From positions 1 through 7,299 of the forward strand of contig CAJLUP010000090.1 of assembly GCA_905209865.1 (NCBI GenBank): a stretch of 7,299 nt of DNA. The letters run 5' to 3'. Source of the stretch: an uncultured Lachnospiraceae bacterium. Lineage in GTDB: Bacteria > Bacillota > Clostridia > Lachnospirales > Lachnospiraceae. The notes under the pieces were generated by a model. The model was not told the origin of the DNA, searched no databases, and saw nothing but the letters and a program-made list of their open reading frames with translations. This document shows positions 1-5,798 of the stretch, one piece after another. The translations under genes and the position numbers were made by a program. How positions within the stretch are numbered: the first letter of the stretch is position 1; the number at the start of each line of letters is the position of its first letter.

Positions 1-650
1 CGGCAGGACAAAGTACGCAAATGATCATAGGCGCTACACCGGAGTCTGATTATCAGATCCTTCACGTGGCGGAGTCTTTATATAAAAAGTTTGATCTAAA
101 AAGAGTGTTTTACTCTGCTTTTGTTCCGGTTAATGAAGACAAACATCTTCCATCGGTCAAAAATCAAGGACCGCCGCTTTTGAGAGAACACCGACTTTAT
201 CAGGCTGATTGGCTGCTTAGATACTATCATTTTGAGGCAGGGGAATTATTGGATGAGGAATGTCCGAACTTTAATATATATCTTGATCCAAAATGCTGCT
301 GGGCGTTAAAGCATTTGGAAATATTTCCGGTTGAGATAAATAGAGTTGATTATTATACGCTTCTTCGGGTTCCGGGGATTGGCTATAAATCGGCATCCAG
401 AATTGTGAAAGCAAGAAAGATGGGGATGCTTGATTTTGAAGATTTGAAAAAAATGGGCGTTGTTTTAAAGCGGGCGCTTTATTTTATCACATGTAAAGGG
501 AAGATGATGTATCAGATTCGAATGGATGAAGACTATATTACACGAAATTTACTCAATACAAAAGAAAAGCTTCCTGAAGGAACGGAAAGTATGAGTTTTA
601 GACAGCTATCGCTGTTTGATGATATGGGGATTGGTTCGCAACATGCATAA
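1..650 (+). CDS. Putative DNA modification/repair radical SAM protein (C-terminal part, 5' truncated by window)
   Basis: The reading frame is open from base 3, before the first ATG at 21. The codons upstream of that ATG read AGQSTQ and continue into MIIGATPESD, a conserved stretch inside this family's radical SAM barrel. The gene therefore starts outside the window and the ATG at 21 is internal. The CxxxCxxC Fe-S cluster motif must lie upstream and cannot be checked here. Numbering from the Met at 21, the conserved block PPLLREHRLYQADWL is at about residues 51-65. A helix-hairpin-helix DNA-binding motif (LRVPGIGYKSASRIVKAR) is at about 115-132, followed by a second HhH-like segment at about 138-156. 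A QLSLF pentapeptide sits at 195-199, ten residues before the stop, and matches the bacterial beta sliding-clamp-binding consensus QL(S/D)LF. Family knowledge (TIGR03916-type, linked to uracil-DNA glycosylase) suggests a DNA modification or repair role, but the reaction is not established. A DUF4130-type partner follows 56 bases downstream. Family assignment is fairly sure; function is inferred. Confidence 0.88.
   Translation, partial: AGQSTQMIIGATPESDYQILHVAESLYKKFDLKRVFYSAFVPVNEDKHLPSVKNQGPPLLREHRLYQADWLLRYYHFEAGELLDEECPNFNIYLDPKCCWALKHLEIFPVEINRVDYYTLLRVPGIGYKSASRIVKARKMGMLDFEDLKKMGVVLKRALYFITCKGKMMYQIRMDEDYITRNLLNTKEKLPEGTESMSFRQLSLFDDMGIGSQHA
603..617 (+). other. Beta sliding-clamp-binding motif QLSLF in the radical SAM protein
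   Basis: Codons cag-cta-tcg-ctg-ttt encode QLSLF, followed by DD, in the short C-terminal tail after the HhH region. This is an exact match to the QL(S/D)LF consensus used by bacterial proteins to dock in the DnaN clamp pocket. The position in a likely flexible tail near the C terminus is typical for such motifs. Binding itself is inferred. Confidence 0.6.
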
Positions 651-693
651 AATATTGTTTATTTCTATATTGAATCATTAGTGATCTGAAGGA

Positions 694-699
694 AGGAGG
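694..699 (+). promoter_or_regulatory. Ribosome binding site AGGAGG that fixes a GTG start
   Basis: A perfect AGGAGG inside a purine-rich run (ggaaggaggaggg, 691-703) lies 7 bases before the GTG at 707. It supports GTG as the true start of the DUF4130-type gene; no ATG is better placed. Confidence 0.85.
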
Positions 700-706
700 A
701 GGGATC

Positions 707-1492
707 GTGAAGCAGATTTATATATGTGAAGATACAATAACCGGACTTTATTCAGCGCTGCATGATGCATGGAAGGAATGTAGAAATGCGGAAGCGGGTA
801 TTGAATTAAAAGGCAGAATACAGCAGCAGCTTTTCTGTGAATATAAAATTGTAGAGGAATCAGAAGAAAAAGCTGTGAAATTAGAAAGGATGATAAAGCG
901 GTATCTTGGGTATAACGCTTATTGGGAGATTTATCATGCGTTGTTATCAGCGGATGCTGGAAAGGGAACAGCGGTATTTGAAGTGATGCAGGAAGCGCGT
1001 AATATCCGGTATAGTGAAAAGGTGATGGAACATTTGAGCAATTCATCAGTAGCGGATGTCTTTTCTATGAGCAGAAGCGTGTCGAATGAGGCGCACCGAT
1101 ATGAAGAATTTATCCGTTTCAGAGAACTTAAAAATGGCATTTTGTTTTCGGAGATCACTCCGAAATCCCAGATACTGACATGTATTGCAGACCATTTTGA
1201 AGACCGTTTTCCTTTGGAAAATTGGATGATTTATGATAAAACGCATAAGGTGAGTTTGGTTCATGAAATGAATAAGAGATGGCGGCTTGTATGGGGAGGT
1301 CTTTCCGATGAGGGCGTTGTGAAGAATGTATCGGAAGAAGAGTATGGATACGAAATGCTTTGGAAACGATTCTTTCATTCGGTTTCGATTAAAGAGCGGG
1401 AGAATCCAAAATGTCAGCAGACCCATCTTCCTTTTCGGTATAGAGAAAAAATGACGGAATTTAGTTGTGCCGGAGAAAAAATAGGATTATGA
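707..1492 (+). CDS. TIGR03915/DUF4130-type putative DNA repair protein
   Basis: A complete protein of 261 residues, a normal length for this stand-alone family. It starts at GTG with a perfect Shine-Dalgarno 7 bases upstream. The N-terminal third is helical and poorly conserved. The C-terminal two thirds carry the DUF4130 signature: EAHRYEEFIRFRE at about residues 128-140, then ADHFEDRFPLENWMIYD at about 161-177, LWKRFFHSVSIKERENP at about 218-234, and Q..HLPFRY to about 245. In other genomes the same domain is found beside or fused to uracil-DNA glycosylase domains and next to the radical SAM protein encoded just upstream here. A role as obligate partner of that enzyme in DNA metabolism is inferred from this linkage; no catalytic activity is known to me. 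No glycosylase domain is present in this copy. The 56-base gap to the previous gene holds no terminator, so co-transcription is likely. No signal peptide or membrane segment is seen, so it should be cytoplasmic. Confidence 0.85.
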   Translation: MKQIYICEDTITGLYSALHDAWKECRNAEAGIELKGRIQQQLFCEYKIVEESEEKAVKLERMIKRYLGYNAYWEIYHALLSADAGKGTAVFEVMQEARNIRYSEKVMEHLSNSSVADVFSMSRSVSNEAHRYEEFIRFRELKNGILFSEITPKSQILTCIADHFEDRFPLENWMIYDKTHKVSLVHEMNKRWRLVWGGLSDEGVVKNVSEEEYGYEMLWKRFFHSVSIKERENPKCQQTHLPFRYREKMTEFSCAGEKIGL

Positions 1493-1558
1493 TAGAGCTA
1501 TCATGAAAATTAGAAATGCGGATGAAGCGAGATTAGAGAAATATATATAGATATCCGT

Positions 1559-3958
1559 TTGATGATTTTAATGAAATATAAAGAGACAGAACAGGCAGAG
1601 ATATTATTGAGAGATGAAGTGAAAACAGTTCGTGTTTCCGTGCGAAATTTAGTTGAATTCATTTTGCGGGAAGGCGATATTGATAATAGAAGAACCGGGA
1701 TGTCTGATAAAGATGTAATGGCAATGGGAGGAAGACTTCACCGAAAAATACAAAGACAGATGGGCGCGGATTATCATGCGGAAGTAGCGATGAAACTGCA
1801 GATTCCGTGTGGCGAGTTTGAAATTAGAGTAGAGGGACGGGCTGACGGAGTTATTATAAAGGGAGATTCGCAAGAAGTAGTCATTGATGAGATCAAAGGT
1901 GTTTTGAGGGATCCGAATCAGATAGAGAAGCCGGTTAATGTCCATCTTGCACAGGCAAAATGTTATGCGTATCTATATGCGGAGCAGCATGGACTTTCGG
2001 AGATTAGCGTACAGATGACATACTGTAATTTAGATACTGAAGAGATCCGACGTTTTCTATATAAATATAAATATGAAGTTTTGAAAAGCTGGTTCGAAGA
2101 ATTGATCGGTAATTATGAGAAATGGGCGAGATTTCAGATCGAGTGGGAGAAGAAAAGGAATCAGTCGATTCAATCAGTGGAATTTCCTTTTGCATACCGA
2201 AAAGGGCAAAAAGAGGTTGCTGTAGCGGTTTATCGGACGATCTTAAGAAAAAAGAAACTGTTTCTTCAGGCGCCTACCGGAGTTGGAAAAACAATGTCTA
2301 CGTTATATCCTTCTGTAAAGGCGGTAGGAGAAGGATTAGGCGATAAAATTTTTTATCTGACGGCAAAAACAATTACAAGAACTGTGGCGGAGCAGGCGTT
2401 TCACATTCTTGGAAGACAGGGTCTGCAGATGAAAGTAATTACACTTACTGCAAAAGAAAAAATATGCAAATGCGAGGAGACAGAATGCAATCCAGATTCG
2501 TGTCCTTATGCGAAAGGTCATTTTGATCGTGTAAATGATGCCGTATATGACACGATTGTGAATTTTAACGAGATTACAAGAGAGGTTGTTGAACGGCAGG
2601 CAGAAAAATATCGTGTGTGTCCATTTGAAATGTCTTTAGATATTTCTACATGGGTAGATGCTGTTATATGTGATTACAATTATGCATTTGATCCTACAGC
2701 TCATTTGAAACGTTTCTTTTCTGAAACTTCGGGAGGAGAGTATATTTTCCTAATTGATGAAGCTCATAATCTTGTTGAACGCGGCAGAGAAATGTACAGC
2801 GCACAATTATATAAAGAAGATTTTTTGGAATTAAAAAAGATGATGCGTACGAAGGATGTGGTGCTTTCAAAAAAGGCGGAGGAAGTGAATCGGATTTTTC
2901 TTGCTTTAAAAAGAGAGTGCGAAAATTATATGGTTTTGACAAGTGTCTCTCATTTGGCAATAAAATTACTGAACCTCTTATCAGAAATGGAACGTTTTTT
3001 AGAGCAGCCTTCTGATGAAGAAAAAAGAGAACAAGTTTTAGATTTGTATTTTAGAGTAAAAGAATTTGTGGATATCTATGATATTTTAGATGAAAACTAT
3101 GTGATATATAGCGAGTATCAAAAAGACGGACGATTTATGGTGAAGCTATTCTGTGTGAATCCGGCAGCGAATTTGCAGGCATACTTAGAATATGGAGCAG
3201 GGACAATTTTCTTTTCTGCGACACTTCTTCCGGTGCGATATTATAAAAAGCTTTTATCAGTTGAGAAGGATGACTATGCAATTTACGCGGATTCTCCGTT
3301 TCCGAAAGACAGCAGGCTTCTTTTGATCGGCAGAGATGTAAGTACGAAATACACGCAGCGGGGGCAGAAAATGTATGAGCGTATTGCGGAGTATATCGGA
3401 AGAGCAGCAGATAGTAAAAAAGGAAATTATATGGCGTTTTTTCCATCTTATCGTGTGATGGAAGAAGTGTACGATATTTTTTCTGATAAATGCAGATCGA
3501 TTTCTTCCATCATTCAGGCACCATATATGAGTGAGGAGGAAAGAGAAGGATTTCTTGAAGAATTTAATGTTCCAAGAGAAGGAAGCTTTGTAGGTTTTTG
3601 TGTAATGGGAGGAATTTTTTCGGAAGGGATCGATTTGACAGAGGACAGGCTGATTGGAGCTATTATTGTAGGAGCCGGACTTCCGCAAGTGTGTAATGAG
3701 CGGGAGATTGTAAAGCGGTATTTTCATGCAGAAGGAACAAGCGGCTTTGATTATGCTTATCTGTATCCGGGAATGAATAAGGTTCTTCAGTCGGCAGGAA
3801 GGGTGATCCGTACGGAAACGGATCGCGGGATGATATTATTGCTTGACGAAAGATTTTCTGCATGGCAGTATCGGGAATTGTTCCCAAGAGAATGGAGTAA
3901 TAACCGATACTGCACGGCAGAAACATTAGGAGATTATATGAAAAAGTTTTGGGAGTGA
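1559..3958 (+). CDS. DinG/XPD-like Fe-S ATP-dependent DNA helicase with N-terminal PD-(D/E)XK nuclease domain
   Basis: A 799-codon protein joining a nuclease and a superfamily 2 helicase. Numbering is from the TTG at 1559. Residues about 24-175 look like a RecB/Cas4-type PD-(D/E)XK nuclease: GRLH with H61, GRADG with D96, IDEIKG with E111 and K113, and QAKCYAYLY with Q132 and Y136. All expected catalytic residues appear intact. The helicase part has FPFAYRKGQ (about 209-217), Walker A APTGVGKT (238-245), and a cysteine cluster C303, C305, C310, C315 and C354 that can supply a 4Fe-4S site as in XPD and DinG. It also has a DEAH box (400-403), a motif-III-like FFSAT, and motif VI QSAGRVIR (744-751, with Q744, R748 and R751). 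XPD/DinG relatives unwind DNA 5' to 3' with ATP. A role in removing or processing damaged or structured DNA is inferred. The start is uncertain: TTG 1559, ATG 1562 and ATG 1571 are all in frame, none has a strong Shine-Dalgarno, and the frame closes at 1523-1525. The stop lies 2 bases from the stop of the convergent lysR-type gene. Confidence 0.9.
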   Translation: MMILMKYKETEQAEILLRDEVKTVRVSVRNLVEFILREGDIDNRRTGMSDKDVMAMGGRLHRKIQRQMGADYHAEVAMKLQIPCGEFEIRVEGRADGVIIKGDSQEVVIDEIKGVLRDPNQIEKPVNVHLAQAKCYAYLYAEQHGLSEISVQMTYCNLDTEEIRRFLYKYKYEVLKSWFEELIGNYEKWARFQIEWEKKRNQSIQSVEFPFAYRKGQKEVAVAVYRTILRKKKLFLQAPTGVGKTMSTLYPSVKAVGEGLGDKIFYLTAKTITRTVAEQAFHILGRQGLQMKVITLTAKEKICKCEETECNPDSCPYAKGHFDRVNDAVYDTIVNFNEITREVVERQAEKYRVCPFEMSLDISTWVDAVICDYNYAFDPTAHLKRFFSETSGGEYIFLIDEAHNLVERGREMYSAQLYKEDFLELKKMMRTKDVVLSKKAEEVNRIFLALKRECENYMVLTSVSHLAIKLLNLLSEMERFLEQPSDEEKREQVLDLYFRVKEFVDIYDILDENYVIYSEYQKDGRFMVKLFCVNPAANLQAYLEYGAGTIFFSATLLPVRYYKKLLSVEKDDYAIYADSPFPKDSRLLLIGRDVSTKYTQRGQKMYERIAEYIGRAADSKKGNYMAFFPSYRVMEEVYDIFSDKCRSISSIIQAPYMSEEEREGFLEEFNVPREGSFVGFCVMGGIFSEGIDLTEDRLIGAIIVGAGLPQVCNEREIVKRYFHAEGTSGFDYAYLYPGMNKVLQSAGRVIRTETDRGMILLLDERFSAWQYRELFPREWSNNRYCTAETLGDYMKKFWE

Positions 3959-3960
3959 TC

Positions 3961-4851
3961 CTAAACTGTTTTATCGCGGAAATAACTTAAGAATTCCATG
4001 GAAGCACGGGACAAGGGCAGATGTTCGTTATACGCGATAGCCAGTTCTCTTTCAGGAAGTTCTTCTTTGGTGTGTAAAATGAAAATGTCATCACTTTCGG
4101 GAGAGATGCAATAGTCCGGCACAAAAGCAATTCCAAGTCCTATGCGGGCAAGGTCAATCAGCAGATCATTGCTTGTAAGTTCGATTTCGGGAACAAGATC
4201 AAGCTGATGCTGTTGAAAGACCTGGTGGAGGAATTCATTTGTTGTACTGTTTTTGTCCAACATGAGGATGGGGTATTTCAGCAGTTGTGAGAAAGTTAGA
4301 GTTTCTCCTTTTAATTCCTGGAAAGTTTTTCCGGCGATAAAGACATCTTTGAATTTTTTAATTCGCATAACGGAGGTGGTTGTTCCGAGGTGATTGTTTG
4401 GAAAATTTACAACTGTGAGGTCTACCAATCCGTTCCGCAGAAGTTCTGCACATTTCATAGAGGTTTGATTGATTACTTTGATATGTGCTCCTGGAAAGGC
4501 CTTGTGAAAACGCTCTAAATAAGGAATCAGGAAATAGCGGCATATGGTGTCGCTGGCGCCGATTCGGATCTGTCCGCCTGTTGATGCCGCATCGAGAAGT
4601 TGTGTTTCTCCTTTTTGGATTAGATTCATGGCAGGTTCTACATGGCGCATAAGAATTTCTCCTTCAGGAGTTAATTGTACTTTTTTCGTGCTTCTTATAA
4701 AAAGCGTTTGATCTAATTTCCGTTCCAGTGTTTTAATAGATTGGCTGACTGCGGATTGTGAGATGTAAAGCTGCTTGGATGCCTCTGAAAAGTTTAAGGT
4801 GGAAGCAACGTGATAAAAGACTTTATAAAGTTCATAATTAATATCGATCAT
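3961..4851 (-). CDS. LysR-family transcriptional regulator
   Basis: A complete 296-residue protein, the usual LysR length. The N-terminal winged helix-turn-helix spans about residues 1-62, with the characteristic run NFSEASKQLYISQSAVSQSI (20-39), then a linker helix to about 90. The effector-binding domain begins at GGQIRIGASDT (about 92-102) and ends with a typical LARIGLGIAFVPDY stretch. It should bind DNA as a tetramer and respond to a small ligand. The ligand cannot be read from sequence, and I do not recognise a named subfamily. The ATG start is supported by AGGAGG (plus-strand 4859-4864) 7 bases upstream and a good sigma-A promoter. The divergent neighbour, a DUF1461 membrane protein, is the expected target because LysR regulators often control the adjacent divergent gene. 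The 3' end converges on the helicase gene with a 2-base gap. Confidence 0.93.
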   Translation of the reverse strand: MIDINYELYKVFYHVASTLNFSEASKQLYISQSAVSQSIKTLERKLDQTLFIRSTKKVQLTPEGEILMRHVEPAMNLIQKGETQLLDAASTGGQIRIGASDTICRYFLIPYLERFHKAFPGAHIKVINQTSMKCAELLRNGLVDLTVVNFPNNHLGTTTSVMRIKKFKDVFIAGKTFQELKGETLTFSQLLKYPILMLDKNSTTNEFLHQVFQQHQLDLVPEIELTSNDLLIDLARIGLGIAFVPDYCISPESDDIFILHTKEELPERELAIAYNEHLPLSRASMEFLSYFRDKTV

Positions 4852-4869
4852 TATTAGACCTCCTAATAA
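4851..4869 (-). promoter_or_regulatory. Perfect inverted repeat bracketing the lysR ribosome binding site (possible autoregulatory operator or hairpin)
   Basis: TTATTAG (4851-4857) and CTAATAA (4863-4869) are perfect inverted 7-bp arms around a 5-base spacer holding most of the Shine-Dalgarno. The last arm base is the A of the start codon. The core TTAGACCTCCTAA (4854-4866) fits the LysR T-N11-A box format, so an autoregulatory operator is possible. In mRNA the same repeat would form a short A-U-rich stem with the GAGGU in the loop. The repeat is seen directly; either function is inferred. Confidence 0.5.
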
Positions 4870-4880
4870 ATACTATGTGT

Positions 4881-4909
4881 ATTATAAGATATATTTTATA
4901 AAAACACAA
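4881..4909 (-). promoter_or_regulatory. Sigma-A-type promoter of the lysR-family gene
   Basis: Read on the minus strand, TTGTGT (plus coordinates 4904-4909) and a perfect TATAAT (4881-4886) are separated by exactly 17 bases. Transcription would start near 4874-4875, giving a leader of roughly 24 bases that includes the inverted repeat and ribosome binding site. Confidence 0.7.
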
Positions 4910-4958
4910 TAAATTTCATCTATAGTTGTAAAGTTTTAAAACATAAAGGGGAAGTGAT

Positions 4959-5660
4959 ATGAAACAGAGAAAAAGAGAAATTGCACAATATTTTGCGGGA
5001 CTTGTATTTTCCCTGTTGATGATTTTTGTACTTTTGATTTCTGTATTTGAGTTTGTACTGTATTCGGATATGGATGTTTACAGAAAAGAATATGAAAAGT
5101 ACGAGGTGCTGGATGAACTGGATATGACGATGGAGAATGTCATGTATGTGACCCGGGAAATGATGGATTATTTGCGGGGCGACAGACAGACATTGTCGGT
5201 TATCACAGAAGTTGATGGAAAAAAGCAGGACTTTTTCAATGAGCAGGATCGTTTTCATATGGAAGAAGTAAGAGACATTTTTGTTCGTGGCTTGCATGGG
5301 AGAACTGTGGCGTTCGCTGCCGCGGCAGTTTGTTTTGCGTTATTGCTTATAAGCCGTGCGAATCTTAGAAAAATTCTCTGTCGGACATATCGGACTGCTG
5401 TGCTTATAGCTATACTCCCTGTTGTGGGGCTTGGAATTGCTGCAGCAGTGGATTTTAATGGGGTTTTTATAAAATTTCATCATATCTTTTTTGATAATGA
5501 TTTATGGCTTTTTGATCCGGCAGAAGATTTTATGATTCGAATGCTTCCGGAAGGTCTTTTTTATGATATGGCGTTTAGAGTGGGCGGTTTGTTTGCGGGG
5601 ATCCTTGTTGTGTTGTTTTTGCTGAGTATTTTTGTGGGAAAAAGGAACGAAGAGAGATAA
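4959..5660 (+). CDS. DUF1461 / TIGR01906-family integral membrane protein
   Basis: A complete 233-residue protein with four predicted membrane helices at about residues 12-35, 115-132, 145-165 and 205-226. The basic N terminus (MKQRKRE) suggests the N terminus is cytoplasmic. That puts the loop of about 36-114 outside, along with the loop of about 166-204. Family landmarks are FFNEQDRFHMEEVRDIF (about 92-108), with the conserved His-Met pair at 100-101, then FHHIFFDND (173-181) and LWLFDP (182-187). The function of DUF1461 proteins is not known to me. The ATG is preceded by AAAGGGGAAG (4946-4953), a usable but not perfect ribosome binding site. The gene is divergent from the lysR-type regulator with a 107-base gap, so ligand-controlled expression is plausible. 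No clear sigma-A promoter was found on this strand; the best -10 candidate is TATAGT at 4921-4926, without a good -35. No terminator follows. Confidence 0.82.
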   Translation: MKQRKREIAQYFAGLVFSLLMIFVLLISVFEFVLYSDMDVYRKEYEKYEVLDELDMTMENVMYVTREMMDYLRGDRQTLSVITEVDGKKQDFFNEQDRFHMEEVRDIFVRGLHGRTVAFAAAAVCFALLLISRANLRKILCRTYRTAVLIAILPVVGLGIAAAVDFNGVFIKFHHIFFDNDLWLFDPAEDFMIRMLPEGLFYDMAFRVGGLFAGILVVLFLLSIFVGKRNEER

Positions 5661-5706
5661 AATGAAAAGAAGAGCAGTCAAAGAGAAAAATAATTAGTAG
5701 TTCTTA

Positions 5707-5735
5707 TTAGAAACTTTAGTTATATTAATTATACT
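5707..5735 (+). promoter_or_regulatory. Candidate purL promoter TTAGAA-N17-TATACT
   Basis: TATACT (5730-5735) matches five of six -10 consensus bases. TTAGAA (5707-5712) matches only three of six -35 bases, at the ideal 17-base spacing. A start near 5742 would give a leader of about 57 bases. An alternative -10 is TACGAT at 5753-5758, with no convincing -35. Confidence 0.4.
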
Positions 5736-5737
5736 AA
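5716..5737. repeat. 22-bp imperfect A/T-rich palindrome overlapping the candidate purL promoter
   Basis: The segment starting TTAGT and ending ACTAA pairs at 8 of 11 dyad positions: five outer and three central, with three mismatches between. It covers the spacer and -10 of the candidate promoter, where a repressor would act. It lacks the G/C stem and T-run of a terminator. A chance A/T-rich palindrome remains possible. Confidence 0.4.
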
Positions 5738-5784
5738 TGATGTGAAGTATGGTACGATACAAACAGAGGTTTTCAGTTAAAAGT

Positions 5785-5791
5785 GGAGGAG
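5785..5791 (+). promoter_or_regulatory. purL ribosome binding site GGAGGAG
   Basis: GGAGGAG ends 7 bases before the ATG at 5799 and fixes the purL start. Confidence 0.85.
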
Positions 5792-5798
5792 ACAACAT

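Larger units (their letters stand above)
5661..5798. other. 138-base A/T-rich intergenic region upstream of purL
   Basis: This region holds a weak promoter candidate, two imperfect palindromes (5716-5737 and 5747-5760) and the purL ribosome binding site. I see no rho-independent terminator for the upstream gene and no complete purine riboswitch core. I also see no Bacillus-type PurR box (CCGAAC core). The 11-codon frame at 5662-5697 just after the DUF1461 stop has no supporting evidence as a gene. Confidence 0.6.

Noticed and set aside
678..1426. Minus-strand frames of 122, 74 and 126 codons opposite the DUF4130-type gene
   Set aside because: They lie antisense to a well-supported gene, have low-complexity hydrophobic or aromatic-rich translations, lack ribosome binding sites and match no family I recognise.
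2122..2346. 74-codon plus-strand frame inside the helicase gene
   Set aside because: It is an out-of-frame shadow across the conserved Walker A region, with no separate start signals.
3257..3727. 156-codon minus-strand frame inside the helicase gene
   Set aside because: It overlaps conserved helicase sequence entirely, and its composition is typical of an antisense shadow rich in Ser, His, Phe and Asn.
4920..5297. 125-codon minus-strand frame opposite the DUF1461 gene
   Set aside because: It is antisense to the recognisable membrane protein, has no ribosome binding site and matches no known family.
5662..5697. 11-codon frame starting one base after the DUF1461 stop
   Set aside because: It is too short, highly Lys/Arg rich and has no dedicated ribosome binding site; a gene call is not supportable.
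5760..5772. Possible small hairpin (AAAC-agag-GTTT) before purL as a terminator
   Set aside because: The stem is only four A/T-rich pairs and no T-run of terminator length follows.
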